Positions 51,671 through 61,376 of a stretch of 64,000 nucleotides of DNA are shown here, piece after piece. Numbering within the stretch: the first letter of the stretch is position 1; each line of letters opens with the position of its first letter. A program made the translations under genes and the position numbers. Source of the DNA: Niveibacterium sp. 24ML (GTDB lineage Bacteria > Pseudomonadota > Gammaproteobacteria > Burkholderiales > Rhodocyclaceae); the NCBI RefSeq assembly GCF_026586805.1, contig NZ_JAPFHA010000006.1:148864-212863 (forward strand), written 5' to 3'. Under the pieces are notes generated by a model. It was not told where the DNA came from. It did not search any database and saw only the letters and a program-made list of their open reading frames with translations.

Positions 51671-53442
51671 AGCACGACATCCGCCACTCAGTCGCTGCGG
51701 CGCTCATCGCAAGCCTCTTCGCCGCAGCCCAGGCGCCCACCGCCGACGCCGCCCCGATCCCCACCACCACGCCGATCTCGCGCGCCGACGCCAGCTTCGA
51801 CGCCTTCAAGCAAAGCCTGGTCGAAGCGATGCTCGCGCAGAACCCGGACTGGGCGCTGCAAGTCGGGCAGTACCAGCATGCCCCGCGGCTCGCGATCCCG
51901 GATGCAACGGCGGACATCGCCTTCGCGCAGAAGTGGCTGGGCCAGCTTGCGCGACACCCGGTGGGCCAGCTCTCGGAATCGAACCGCGTTGATCGCGCGC
52001 TGATCGACAACCACCTGCGCGGCCTGCAGTGGTATCGCAGCCAGTTCCGCAACCATGAGTGGGACCCGAGTGAATGGAACGTCGGCGAGGGTTTCTCGCT
52101 GCTGCTCACGCGCGACTATGCGCCGCTCGATGCACGGCTGATGGCGATCTCGGCGCGGCTTGCGCAGGTGCCGGCCTACTACGCAGCGGCGCAGCGCAGC
52201 CTGCGTCGCCCGACGCTGGAGCACACCCGGCTGGCAATCGGCCAGAGTAATGGCGTGCTGGCACTGCTCGGCGAGCCGATTGAATCGGCGCTCGGCCAAT
52301 CAAGCCTGCCGGACGAACACAAGGCCACGATTCGCGCCCGCGCGTCCGCCGCGCGTCAGGCGGTACACGCCTGGATTGCACAACTCGAAGCAAGCCTGCC
52401 GCAGCTCGAAAACGGCGGCGCCCGCAGTTTCCGCATCGGGCCGGCGCTGTATGCGCGCAAGTTCGCCTACGACATCCAGACCGACCTGACGCCAACCCAG
52501 CTCTACCGCGCCGCGCTGGCGGAAAAAGACCGGCTGCACGCAAAGATGGACACGCTGGCCGCACAGCTGTGGCCCAAGTATTTCCCCGAGCAGCCACTGC
52601 CCGCCGAACGGCTCGACCGCATCCGCCACCTGATCGAAAAGCTCTCCGATCAACATGTTGCCGCGGCAGATTTCGTCAGCGAAGTGAAACGCCAGATCCC
52701 GCAACTGGAGGCCTGGGTGCGTGACAAGGATCTGCTGACGCTGGATGCGGACAAACCCTTGCGCGTGCGCGAGACCCCGCTGCACAAGCGCGGCGTCGCC
52801 GGTGCCTCGATCGACGCACCGGGCCCTTTCGACCCCGCTGCGACCACCTGGTACAACGTCGATCCGCTCGACGAGAAGCCCGCCGCCGAGCAGGAAAGCA
52901 CCCTGCGCGAGTACAACCACTGGATGCTGCAGATCCTCAACATCCACGAAGCGGTGCCCGGCCACTACACCCAGCTGGTGTATGCCAACCGCTCGCCCAG
53001 CGTGATCAAGAGCCTGCTTGGCAACGGCGCGATGATCGAAGGCTGGGCGGTGTATGCCGAGCGGATGATGCTTGAATCCGGCTGGGGCGGCGGCGCGCCG
53101 GAGATGGAACTGATCTACGCCAAATGGGCGCTGCGCGTGGCCTGCAACACGATCCTCGACTACGGGGTGCACAACCTTGGCATGAGTGAAGCGCAAGCGA
53201 TGCAGTTGCTGCGCGACGAAGCCTTCCAGCAAGAGGCCGAAGCAAACGAGAAATGGCAGCGCGCACAACTCAGCCAGGTGCAGCTGAGCAGCTACTACAG
53301 CGGGTTTGCGAGCATCTACCGGCTGCGCGAAGATCTGCGCACGCGCGATGGCGAGCGCTTTTCACTCAAGGCCTTCCATGAGCGCTTCCTCGGTTACGGC
53401 AGCGCACCGGTGAAATACATTCGTCAGATGATGCTGCGCTAA
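51667..53442 (+). CDS. DUF885-family exported peptidase-like protein
   Basis: This 591-residue protein of the DUF885 family has a signal peptide (about 1-28) and a zinc-peptidase-like motif HEAVPGH (residues 427-433, HExxxGH). The C-terminal region [11 protein letters not shown] with its Glu is a plausible third ligand site. The N-terminal half is helical. Family members are often annotated as zinc carboxypeptidases or dipeptidases; that activity is not established for this one. The GTG at 51667 overlaps the oxidoreductase stop, so the two are translationally coupled despite unlike locations. The AIM24 gene follows after 32 bp. Confidence 0.87.
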   Translation: MKHDIRHSVAAALIASLFAAAQAPTADAAPIPTTTPISRADASFDAFKQSLVEAMLAQNPDWALQVGQYQHAPRLAIPDATADIAFAQKWLGQLARHPVGQLSESNRVDRALIDNHLRGLQWYRSQFRNHEWDPSEWNVGEGFSLLLTRDYAPLDARLMAISARLAQVPAYYAAAQRSLRRPTLEHTRLAIGQSNGVLALLGEPIESALGQSSLPDEHKATIRARASAARQAVHAWIAQLEASLPQLENGGARSFRIGPALYARKFAYDIQTDLTPTQLYRAALAEKDRLHAKMDTLAAQLWPKYFPEQPLPAERLDRIRHLIEKLSDQHVAAADFVSEVKRQIPQLEAWVRDKDLLTLDADKPLRVRETPLHKRGVAGASIDAPGPFDPAATTWYNVDPLDEKPAAEQESTLREYNHWMLQILNIHEAVPGHYTQLVYANRSPSVIKSLLGNGAMIEGWAVYAERMMLESGWGGGAPEMELIYAKWALRVACNTILDYGVHNLGMSEAQAMQLLRDEAFQQEAEANEKWQRAQLSQVQLSSYYSGFASIYRLREDLRTRDGERFSLKAFHERFLGYGSAPVKYIRQMMLR

Positions 53443-53474
53443 AGCAGCACATATCCAAGCAAGGAGAGACCAGC

Positions 53475-54269
53475 ATGGCCATGGATGTAGTGGACTACGA
53501 AATCGTCGGCAATTCGATGCAGTTCGTCGAGATCGAACTCGATCCGGGCGAAGCCGCCATTGGCGAGGCCGGCGCAATGATGTTCATGGAAGACGGCATC
53601 GAGATGGACACCATCTTTGGTGACGGCGCCACCGCCCAGCAAGGGCTGTTCGGCAAGCTGATGGGCGCCGGCAAACGCCTGCTCACCGGCGAATCGCTGT
53701 TCACCACGATCTTCCACAACGAAGGCAGCAGCAAGAAGCGCGTCGCCTTTGCCGCCCCCTTCCCGGGCCAGATCGTGCCGGTAAACCTGCCGGATGTCGG
53801 CGGTACGCTGATCTGCCAGAAGGATTCCTTCCTCTGCGCGGCGCGCGGCGTATCGATCGGCATCGCACTGCAGCGCAAGCTGGGCGCAGGCCTCTTCGGG
53901 GGCGAAGGCTTCATCATGCAGAAGCTCGAAGGCGATGGCATGGCCTTCGTGCATGCGGGCGGCACGCTGGTGTCGAAAACCCTCAAACCGGGCGAAACCC
54001 TGCGGGTAGACACCGGCTGCGTGGTGGCCTACGACGCCAACGTGGACTTCGCGATCCAGTACGTCGGCCGCGTCAAGAGTGCGCTGTTCAGCGGCGAAGG
54101 CCTCTTCTTCGCCACCCTGCGTGGCCCCGGCAAGGTGTGGCTGCAATCGCTGCCGCTCTCGCGCATGGCCAACCGCATCGTGATGGCCGCACCGGCAGCG
54201 GGTGGTCAATCGCGCGAAGAGGGCTCGATGCTCGGCGGCCTCGGCCGCCTGCTCGACGGCGACAACTGA
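53475..54269 (+). CDS. AIM24 family protein (fourth copy, separate locus)
   Basis: This 264-residue protein belongs to the AIM24/TIGR00266 family: [56 protein letters not shown]. It is more like the classic TIGR00266 proteins than the three in the 3.9-6.3 kb array. AAGGAGAG stands close before the ATG at 53475. No membrane span or signal. The function is unknown; co-transcription with the DUF885 gene (32 bp gap) is likely. Confidence 0.87.
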   Translation: MAMDVVDYEIVGNSMQFVEIELDPGEAAIGEAGAMMFMEDGIEMDTIFGDGATAQQGLFGKLMGAGKRLLTGESLFTTIFHNEGSSKKRVAFAAPFPGQIVPVNLPDVGGTLICQKDSFLCAARGVSIGIALQRKLGAGLFGGEGFIMQKLEGDGMAFVHAGGTLVSKTLKPGETLRVDTGCVVAYDANVDFAIQYVGRVKSALFSGEGLFFATLRGPGKVWLQSLPLSRMANRIVMAAPAAGGQSREEGSMLGGLGRLLDGDN

Positions 54270-54399
54270 TTCGCCGGATTCGGGGCACTCACCGCCGCGG
54301 CGACCTTCGCAAGCGCTTGCAAATAGTCGCCGCAGCGCCTGACACGTCAAGCGAGATCCCCCAAGATCCACGCCAATGACGAATCGCACGGAGACCCCG

Positions 54400-56382
54400 A
54401 TGAACGACGAGATCGCCTGGCGCCCCACCGATGCCATGGTCCGCGAGGCCCGCATCACAGCCTTCGGCACCTGGCTGGCGCAAACACGCGGGCTGCAGTT
54501 CGCCGATTACGCGCAGATGTGGCAATGGTCGGTGGACGAGCCGGACGCCTTCTGGTCAGCGCTGTGGGACTGGAGCGAGATCCGTTCCGAGGCGCCGCGC
54601 GGCCGTGCGCTGGTGGATTCGAAGATGCCCGGCGCCCAGTGGTTCCCGGGTGTGCGGCTCAACTATGTGGATCAGGTTTTCCGCCATGCAACGGCGGCTC
54701 GCCCGGCCATCGTGTTCCGCAACGAAAGCGGCGAAACGCGCGAAGTCTCCTGGGCCGCGCTGCAAGCCGAGGTCGCCGCGCTGGCGGCATCGCTGCGTGC
54801 GATGGGCATCGGCCCGGGCGACCGTGTCGTCGCCTACCTGCCCAACATCCCCGAAACCGTCACCGCCTTTCTGGCGGTTGCCAGCCTGGGCGCGGTGTGG
54901 TCGATCTGTTCGCCCGACATGGGCCGCGTCGCGGTGCTCGACCGCTTCCGCCAGATTGCACCCAAGGCAATGCTCGCGGTGGACGGCTACCGCTACGCCG
55001 GCAAGGCGCACGACCGCCGCGAACTGCTAGCCGAGCTGCTGGCCGAATTGCCAACGCTTGAGCACCTGATCCTGCTGCCGCAACTGGCGGCCGATACACC
55101 GCCGTCGGGCTTACGCATAGTCAAGAGCTGGGCAACGGCCACCCAGAAGCAGGCGGCGCTCGCACCCGAACCCGTGGCCTTCGACCACCCACTCTGGGTG
55201 GTGTACTCGTCGGGCACCACCGGTCTGCCCAAGCCGATCGTGCACGGCCAGGGCGGCGTGGTGATCGAGCATGTGAAGCTCGCCGCGCTGCATCTGGACC
55301 TGGGCCCGCAAGACCGCTACCACTGGTTCAGCAGCACCGGCTGGATGATGTGGAACGCGCAGATCGCCGGCCTGCTGGTGGGCGCCACGATCTGCCTCTA
55401 CGACGGCAGCCCCGGCTACCCGGATCTGGGCGCGCTGTGGCGCTTTGCCGGGGAAGCGCGCGTGAGCTTCTTCGGCGCCGGTGCCGCCTTCTATGCCTCG
55501 TGCCAGAAAGCGGATATCCACCCGAACGCACTTGCCGATCTCTCGACTCTGCGCGGGCTGGGTTCCACCGGCTCGCCGCTTTCGCCTGAAAACTACCAGT
55601 GGCTGTACGACGCGGTGCGCCAGGACATCTGGATCAACCCGATCTCGGGCGGCACCGACATCGTCAGCGCCTTCGTCGGCGGCGTGCCGACGCTGCCGGT
55701 GGTGAGTGGCGAAATGCAGTGCCGCTTCCTTGGCGCCCGCATCGAAGCCTTCGACGAAGCCGGCAAGCCACTCAGCGACGAAGTAGGCGAACTGGTCTGC
55801 ACCCTGCCGCTGCCATCGATGCCGCTGTATTTCTGGAACGACGACGCGGGGCGCCGCTACCACGACAGCTACTTCGACGTGTATCCCGGCATCTGGCGGC
55901 ATGGCGACTGGGTGCGCATCACGCCGCGCGGCGGGGTGGTGATCTACGGCCGTTCCGACGCCACGATCAACCGCCACGGCATCCGCATGGGCACGAGCGA
56001 GCTCTACCGCGCGGTGGAAGACCTGCCTGAGGTGGTCGACAGCCTCGTCGTCGATCTGGAATACCTTGGCCAGGAATCCTACATGCCGCTCTTCGTCGTG
56101 CTGCGCGAGGGCGCGACGCTGACGCCCGAACTCGATGCCCGGATCCGCGAGCGGATCAAGCACGCGCTATCAGCCCGGCATGTGCCGAACGAGCTTTTCC
56201 AGGTCGCTGCAATTCCCCGCACGATGTCGGGCAAGAAGATGGAACTGCCGATCAAGAAGCTGCTGATGGGTCAGCCAATCGAAAAGGTCGCCAACCCCGA
56301 CACGATGGCCAACCCCGAGAGCCTTGCATGGTTCGTCGACTTCGCGCGGCGGCGCGCACAAGGCGGCGACGCGTCCGCCTGA
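54400..56382 (+). CDS. Acetoacetyl-CoA synthetase
   Basis: This ANL-superfamily enzyme of about 660 residues activates acetoacetate (or a similar short acid) to its CoA ester via an acyl-adenylate. The AMP-binding motif is YSSGTTGLPKPIVHGQGG. Other segments are SICSPDMGRVAVLDRF, YHWFSSTGWMMWN, INPISGGTDI, and the C-terminal RTMSGKKMELPIKKLL with the catalytic Lys. The N-terminal W-rich part and length fit acetoacetate-CoA ligases rather than acetyl-CoA synthetase. The ATG at 54400 has GGAG about 10 nt upstream; a further ATG lies at 54376. The enzyme would link to ketone-body or polyhydroxybutyrate use; no PHB genes are adjacent. Confidence 0.88.
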   Translation: MNDEIAWRPTDAMVREARITAFGTWLAQTRGLQFADYAQMWQWSVDEPDAFWSALWDWSEIRSEAPRGRALVDSKMPGAQWFPGVRLNYVDQVFRHATAARPAIVFRNESGETREVSWAALQAEVAALAASLRAMGIGPGDRVVAYLPNIPETVTAFLAVASLGAVWSICSPDMGRVAVLDRFRQIAPKAMLAVDGYRYAGKAHDRRELLAELLAELPTLEHLILLPQLAADTPPSGLRIVKSWATATQKQAALAPEPVAFDHPLWVVYSSGTTGLPKPIVHGQGGVVIEHVKLAALHLDLGPQDRYHWFSSTGWMMWNAQIAGLLVGATICLYDGSPGYPDLGALWRFAGEARVSFFGAGAAFYASCQKADIHPNALADLSTLRGLGSTGSPLSPENYQWLYDAVRQDIWINPISGGTDIVSAFVGGVPTLPVVSGEMQCRFLGARIEAFDEAGKPLSDEVGELVCTLPLPSMPLYFWNDDAGRRYHDSYFDVYPGIWRHGDWVRITPRGGVVIYGRSDATINRHGIRMGTSELYRAVEDLPEVVDSLVVDLEYLGQESYMPLFVVLREGATLTPELDARIRERIKHALSARHVPNELFQVAAIPRTMSGKKMELPIKKLLMGQPIEKVANPDTMANPESLAWFVDFARRRAQGGDASA

Positions 56383-56435
56383 GGGATCACCGGACGGGTG
56401 AGGCGCTATGTCGCGATCGGGCGCCGCCCGGGTGA

Positions 56436-56999
56436 TCAGTCCGGGTGGGCTCCGCGCGACGCACCCTCGAACACCACCGCATCGGCCGCGAGCACGGCCG
56501 TGCGCGGCCCGAAACTGGAGATCGACGACAGCGTGGCGTTGTGGTGTGCGCGAATCGTTTCAGCGCTGGCGTGCGCTTTGTCGTGCGTGGTGTGCGCATC
56601 GCCCACCAGCGTGACCGGGTAGCCGAGCGCCATCGCGCGGCGGGTGGTGGTATCAACGCAAAACTCGGTGGCGTAGCCGCAGATCACCAGATGGTCGACG
56701 CCGCGCTCGGCCAACAGGTCGGCCAAGGGTGTGCGCAGGAAGGAATCCGGCGTAGCCTTGCGGACGAAGCAATCGCCCGCCTGCGTTTGCAGTTGTGATT
56801 CGAGCTGCCAGCTTTCCGAGCCGTGCGCCAGCAAACCCTCGGCGCGTTCATGCTGGATCCACACCACCGGCGCGCCGGCCGTGCGCGCCTTGGCCGCCAG
56901 CGCGTTGATGCGCGCGACGACGAGATCCGCCTCGAAGGGCCGCGGCGCGTCGTCGAACAAACCGCACTGCACGTCGATGACCAGCAGCGCGGGCCGCAT
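56436..56999 (-). CDS. Cysteine hydrolase (isochorismatase-like)
   Basis: This 187-residue cytosolic protein of the isochorismatase-like superfamily has ALLVIDVQCGLF (catalytic Asp), VVWIQHERAEG, and VICGYATEFCVDTTTRRA, in which the Cys is the nucleophile. Such enzymes hydrolyse amides such as nicotinamide or ureidoacrylate; the substrate is unclear here. The ATG at 56999 overlaps the gatB stop by one base, so it is co-transcribed with gatB. Confidence 0.87.
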   Translation of the reverse strand: MRPALLVIDVQCGLFDDAPRPFEADLVVARINALAAKARTAGAPVVWIQHERAEGLLAHGSESWQLESQLQTQAGDCFVRKATPDSFLRTPLADLLAERGVDHLVICGYATEFCVDTTTRRAMALGYPVTLVGDAHTTHDKAHASAETIRAHHNATLSSISSFGPRTAVLAADAVVFEGASRGAHPD

Positions 57000-58462
57000 C
57001 AGGCTGCGCCGAGCTTCTGCTTGAGCAACTCGTTAACCTGCGCCGGCGAAGCCTTGCCACGGCTGGCCTTCATCACCTGGCCGACCAGCGCGTTGAACGC
57101 TTTCTCCTTGCCGGCACGGAATTCCTCGACCGACTTCGGGTTGGCAGCGAGCACCTCGTCGATGATCGGTTCGATCGCCGAGAGGTCGGTGACCTGTTTG
57201 AGGCCCTGCTTTTCGATCGCCTCGTCAGCGCTCGCAGCCTCGCCGTTCCACAGGGCGTCGAACACTTTCTTGGCCGCAGAGTTCGAGATCGTTGCATCGG
57301 CAATACGCGCCAGCATGCCGGCGAGTTGCGCTGGCTTGACCGGCGCGTCGGTGATGTCGCGGCCTTCCTTGTTCAGGCGCGCCGCCAACTCGCCCATGAC
57401 CCAGTTGGCGGCCGGTTTGGCCGACGCGGCGCCCACCGCAGCAACGGTGTCAACGTAGTACTGCGCCATTTCACGGCTCGCGGTCAGCGTGGCGGCATCG
57501 TAGGCGGAGAGCTGGTACGCGTCGCGGAAGCGCGCCTGCAGCGCGGTCGGCAACTCGGGCATCTCGCCCTTCACGCGGGCGATCCAGTCATCGGAGATCA
57601 CCAGCGGCAGCAGGTCGGGGTCGGGGAAGTAGCGGTAGTCATGCGCGTCTTCCTTGCTGCGCATCGCGCGGGTTTCACCGGCATCCGGGTCGAACAGCAC
57701 CGTGGCTTGCTGGATCGTGCCGCCGTCTTCCAGCGTTTCGATCTGGTAGGCGATCTCGGCTTCGATCGCTTCCTTCAGGAAGCGGAAGCTGTTGAGGTTC
57801 TTCACTTCGCGCCGGGTGCCGAGCTTCTCGGTGCCCTTCTTGCGCACCGATACGTTGGCGTCGCAACGGAAGGAGCCTTCCTGCATGTTGCCGTCGGAAA
57901 TATCGATCCAGCGCACCAGCGCGTGCAGCGCGCGGGCGTAGGCGACGGCCTCGTCGGACGAGCGCATCACCGGCTCGGTCACGATCTCCAGCAGCGGCGT
58001 GCCGGCGCGGTTCAGGTCGATGCCGGACATGCCGTGGAAGTCTTCATGCAGCGACTTTCCAGCGTCTTCTTCAAGGTGCGCGCGGGTCAGCTCGATCACC
58101 TTCTCGTAGGCGTTGTCGCCCTCGCCCACCTGCACCGTGATCGTGCCGCCTTCCACCACCGGCAGCTCGTACTGGCTGATCTGGTAGCCCTTCGGCAGGT
58201 CGGGGTAGAAGTAGTTCTTGCGCGCGAAGATCGAGCGCGGCGCCACCTTGGCACCAATCGCCAAACCGAATCGGATCGCGCGTTCGACAGCGCCCTTGTT
58301 CAGCACCGGCAGCACACCCGGCAAGGCGATGTCGATCGCCGCGGCCTGGCGGTTGGGCTCGGCGCCGAAGGCGGTCGAGCTACCCGAAAAGATCTTCGAT
58401 TGCGTCGAGAGCTGAACGTGTGTTTCCAGCCCGATAACGACTTCCCAGTCGGCTCTGCTCAT
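56999..58462 (-). CDS. gatB: Aspartyl/glutamyl-tRNA amidotransferase subunit B
   Basis: This 487-residue subunit of GatCAB binds misacylated Glu-tRNA(Gln) or Asp-tRNA(Asn) and, with GatA, converts it to the amidated form. The N-terminus [19 protein letters not shown] and [12 protein letters not shown] are invariant-type segments. [12 protein letters not shown] and the yellow-tail C-terminal domain with [18 protein letters not shown] are complete. The length is normal. It is separated from gatA by a lipoprotein and a LysE-type gene, which is unusual for an operon so often contiguous. Confidence 0.96.
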   Translation of the reverse strand: MSRADWEVVIGLETHVQLSTQSKIFSGSSTAFGAEPNRQAAAIDIALPGVLPVLNKGAVERAIRFGLAIGAKVAPRSIFARKNYFYPDLPKGYQISQYELPVVEGGTITVQVGEGDNAYEKVIELTRAHLEEDAGKSLHEDFHGMSGIDLNRAGTPLLEIVTEPVMRSSDEAVAYARALHALVRWIDISDGNMQEGSFRCDANVSVRKKGTEKLGTRREVKNLNSFRFLKEAIEAEIAYQIETLEDGGTIQQATVLFDPDAGETRAMRSKEDAHDYRYFPDPDLLPLVISDDWIARVKGEMPELPTALQARFRDAYQLSAYDAATLTASREMAQYYVDTVAAVGAASAKPAANWVMGELAARLNKEGRDITDAPVKPAQLAGMLARIADATISNSAAKKVFDALWNGEAASADEAIEKQGLKQVTDLSAIEPIIDEVLAANPKSVEEFRAGKEKAFNALVGQVMKASRGKASPAQVNELLKQKLGAA

Positions 58463-58518
58463 GTTCGTTTCCAGTCAAACCGCCCGACCGCGAAAACACG
58501 CGGCCGAGGCTTTCCAGT

Positions 58519-59115
58519 TCAATTGCATCGATTGACCCGCCGGTCGTAGAGCACCGGCAGGATGTAGTCCATCGTCGATGAAGGCTTGCAGTACTGCTCG
58601 CAGTTGCTGAAGGCCAGCGTGACCTTGGGCCCCTGCTCCCACATCCGTAGCGTGCAGCGCCCGAAGCGCGCCTTGAGCTCCACCGAGGGCATGCGCTGGG
58701 TCTGCGCGAAATCCGGCAGCGCGAATTCGCACACGCCGCCTTGCGGCGTGGCAAGCCGCGCGCGCAGGTATCCCACGTTGCCATCGGCCACCTCGACATC
58801 GAGTTGCGCCGTGTGATGGCGTTCGTCGTGCGCGGCGCAGCGGTACTTTGCGGTCAGCGGTTTGGCTTCCATCGGCTTCTTCGGCCGTCCGACAGCCGGC
58901 AAGGGCGGCGTCGGCTGGGTTGCCTTGGTGGGGGCTGCCGGCAGCGGGCGATCCGCGCCCTTGCCAGCGGGTGCGCGTTCCGGCACCACGGGCGGCTTCG
59001 CCTTCTCGAACACTTCGCCGGGCTCAAGCGGGCCAGGTTTCTGCTCGGTCGCACAGGAACCGAGCAGCACAACCAGCAATACCGCCGTGCCGGCGCCGAA
59101 TTGATTCCACCGCAT
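58519..59115 (-). CDS. Hypothetical lipoprotein
   Basis: This 198-residue protein starts with a signal ending in the lipobox LGSC (MRWNQFGAGTAVLLVVLLGSC), followed by a Pro-rich region (about 25-85). The C-terminal part contains four or more cysteines (YRCAAHDERHH, GGVCEFALPDF, RFGRCTLRMW, SNCEQYCKPSS), which probably form disulfides in the periplasm. No family was recognised. It lies between gatB and the LysE-type gene on the same strand. Confidence 0.7.
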   Translation of the reverse strand: MRWNQFGAGTAVLLVVLLGSCATEQKPGPLEPGEVFEKAKPPVVPERAPAGKGADRPLPAAPTKATQPTPPLPAVGRPKKPMEAKPLTAKYRCAAHDERHHTAQLDVEVADGNVGYLRARLATPQGGVCEFALPDFAQTQRMPSVELKARFGRCTLRMWEQGPKVTLAFSNCEQYCKPSSTMDYILPVLYDRRVNRCN

Positions 59116-59118
59116 GCG

Positions 59119-59754
59119 TCAGGCCGCTCCGCGTTTGAAGGTGGCGAGCAGCAGACCGGCACCGATGAACAGTGTGCCGAAGAAACGGTTGGTCCAGCGA
59201 ATATGGTTCGGATCGCGCAGGGCAGCCAGCACCTTGGCGGCGAGCAGGGTGTAGCCGCTCATCACCACCATGTCGGTGAACAGCAGGGTGCCGGCGCAGA
59301 TGAAGTATTGCGGCGCCTGTGCGGCGTGCGGATCGATGAACTGCGGCAGCACCGCGAGCATGAAGATGATGCCCTTGGGGTTGCTGGCATTGACGAGGAA
59401 CCCGCGCAGCATCAGCGCACGGCGGCGCACCGGCACGAGCTCGCCGTTCGCGTCAGCCACCATCGGCCGCGGCTCGGCACGCCACTGCTGCACACCGAGC
59501 CAGACGAGGTACGCGACGCCAAACCACTTGATCGCATCGAAAGCGAGTTGCGAGGCCGCGAGCACCGCCCCCAGGCCCATCGCGACGATCGCCACCAGCA
59601 GCAACACGCCCAGTTGCAGACCAAAGATGTTCCACACCGCGCGGCGAAAACCGTAGCGCAGCCCGGCCGTCATGCACGAGAGCGCGCCCGCGCCGGGCGA
59701 GAGACTGATCGCCCAGGCGGCGGCAAAGAAGGCGAGCCAGATTTCGAGCTTCAT
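59119..59754 (-). CDS. LysE/RhtB-family amino-acid exporter
   Basis: This 211-residue inner-membrane transporter of the LysE/RhtB family has about six hydrophobic segments. The N-terminal SLSPGAGALSCMTAGLRYG with the conserved SPGP-like element (SPGA here) and FLVNASNPKGIIFMLAVLPQF are family hallmarks. It probably exports homoserine, threonine or related amino acids. Between gatA and the lipoprotein gene; the substrate is unknown. Confidence 0.88.
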   Translation of the reverse strand: MKLEIWLAFFAAAWAISLSPGAGALSCMTAGLRYGFRRAVWNIFGLQLGVLLLVAIVAMGLGAVLAASQLAFDAIKWFGVAYLVWLGVQQWRAEPRPMVADANGELVPVRRRALMLRGFLVNASNPKGIIFMLAVLPQFIDPHAAQAPQYFICAGTLLFTDMVVMSGYTLLAAKVLAALRDPNHIRWTNRFFGTLFIGAGLLLATFKRGAA

Positions 59755-59769
59755 GAGCTAGTCATCCCT

Positions 59770-59863
59770 TCACCACAAAGGGCACCAAGAAGCACGAAGG
59801 GCCACAAAGGAAAAAATCATCCTTCTTGGTGGCCCTTCGTGGCCCTTTGCATCTTTGTGGTGA
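59770..59863. repeat. Large imperfect inverted repeat of CACCAAG/CACGAAG units
   Basis: A 94 bp near-palindrome between gatA and the LysE-type gene. The outer arms TCACCACAAAG / CTTTGTGGTGA are perfect. Inner parts repeat short units (CACCAAGAAG, CACGAAGGGCCAC) and the centre is A-rich. Similar dispersed units are common in betaproteobacterial intergenic DNA. It can form a long hairpin in RNA and may attenuate or end transcription, or stabilise the gatA mRNA. Confidence 0.8.
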
Positions 59864-59873
59864 GACAGCGATT

Positions 59874-61346
59874 TCACAGCGCCGGTACCTTGGCGTGGAA
59901 GTCGGTGGCCTGCTGGAAGCGGTGTGCGATCTCCAGCATGCGCGCCTCGTCGAAGTAGTTGCCGATCATCTGCAAGCCCACCGGCAAGCCGCCCGCGCCG
60001 AATCCGCAGGGAATCGACATCGCAGGCAGGCCGGCGAGGTTGATCGCGACGGTGTAGATATCGGCGAGGTACATCTGCACCGGGTCGTCGGCCATCTGGC
60101 CGATCGGCCAGGCGGTGGTCGGGCTGGCCGGGCCGAGCAGCACATCGCACTTCGCGAGCGCAGCCGAGAAGTCCTGCGCGATCAGGCGGCGCAGCTTGAG
60201 CGCCTGCAGGTAGTAGGCGTCGTAGTAGCCGTGCGAGAGCACATAGGTGCCGACCATGATGCGGCGCTGCACTTCGCGGCCGAAGCCCTGCGCGCGGCTC
60301 TTGCAGTACATCTCCATCAGGTCTTTGTACTGCGCGGCACGGTGTCCGTAGCGCACGCCATCGAAGCGGCTCAGGTTGGAACTGGCCTCGGCCGGCGCGA
60401 TCACGTAGTAAGCGGGAATCGCCAGTTCGGTCTGCGGCAGGCTCACCTCAACCCGCACCGCGCCGAGCTTTTCCATTTCAACGATGGCCGTTTCGATTGC
60501 AGCACGCACGTCGGCCGCGAGGCCATCACCGAAGTATTCCTTCGGCACGCCCAGGCGCACGCCAGCCAAGGGCTTGGCCGGGTCAGCCGGCACTTTCGCG
60601 AGCAGGCGGGTGTAGTCCTCGGTCTCGCGTTCGGCCGAGGTCGAGTCCTTTTCGTCGAAGCCGGCGAAGGCGTTGAGCAGCAGCGCGCAGTCTTCGGCGC
60701 TCTTCGCAAACGGGCCGCCCTGATCGAGCGAAGACGCGTAAGCCACCATGCCCCAGCGCGACACCGCGCCGTAGGTCGGCTTGAGGCCGGTTACGCCGCA
60801 CAGTGACGCCGGCTGGCGGATCGAGCCGCCGGTGTCGGTGCCGGTAATCGCTGGCGCCAGGCGCGCCGCCACGGCTGCGGCCGAACCGCCGGACGAACCG
60901 CCCGGAACGCGCGACAGATCCCACGGGTTCTTCACCACGCCGTAGGCGGAGTTCTCGTTGGTGGAGCCCATCGCGAATTCGTCGCAGTTGGTTTTGCCGA
61001 GCATCACGGTGCCGGCCGCCTTGAGGCGCGCGACGACCGTGGCGTCGTACGGGCTGACGAAGTTCTCCAGCATCTTCGAACCGCAGGTCGTCAGCACGCC
61101 TTCGGTACAGAAGATGTCCTTGTGCGCGATCGGGATGCCCGCAAGCGGACCCACTGCCCCGGCTGCGCGCGCGGCATCGGCTGCAGCCGCCTGCACCAGC
61201 GCGCCGTCACGATCGACGGTGATGAAGGCATTGAGCGCCGGGTTCAGCGCGGCGATGCGATCCAGGAAAGTCTGCGTCAGCTCGACGCAGGAAAACTGTT
61301 TTGCCGAGAGGCCGGCAGCAAGCTGATTGAGGCTCAGTTCAAGCAC
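59874..61346 (-). CDS. gatA: Glutamyl-tRNA(Gln) amidotransferase subunit A
   Basis: This 490-residue amidase subunit of GatCAB releases ammonia from glutamine for tRNA-dependent Gln/Asn synthesis. The catalytic Lys is in IAHKDIFC and the Ser-cisSer-Ser region is [14 protein letters not shown] with [11 protein letters not shown]. The length is normal. It lies downstream of gatC with an aldo/keto reductase gene inserted between. Confidence 0.96.
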   Translation of the reverse strand: MLELSLNQLAAGLSAKQFSCVELTQTFLDRIAALNPALNAFITVDRDGALVQAAAADAARAAGAVGPLAGIPIAHKDIFCTEGVLTTCGSKMLENFVSPYDATVVARLKAAGTVMLGKTNCDEFAMGSTNENSAYGVVKNPWDLSRVPGGSSGGSAAAVAARLAPAITGTDTGGSIRQPASLCGVTGLKPTYGAVSRWGMVAYASSLDQGGPFAKSAEDCALLLNAFAGFDEKDSTSAERETEDYTRLLAKVPADPAKPLAGVRLGVPKEYFGDGLAADVRAAIETAIVEMEKLGAVRVEVSLPQTELAIPAYYVIAPAEASSNLSRFDGVRYGHRAAQYKDLMEMYCKSRAQGFGREVQRRIMVGTYVLSHGYYDAYYLQALKLRRLIAQDFSAALAKCDVLLGPASPTTAWPIGQMADDPVQMYLADIYTVAINLAGLPAMSIPCGFGAGGLPVGLQMIGNYFDEARMLEIAHRFQQATDFHAKVPAL

Positions 61347-61376
61347 GTTCGGGTTCCGTAAAGCAGCGCCGCCGAA

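Noticed and set aside
56385..56437. GATCACC...GGTGATC inverted repeat as terminator between acetoacetyl-CoA synthetase and the cysteine hydrolase
   Set aside because: The arms are short with a loop of about 39 bases and no T-run.
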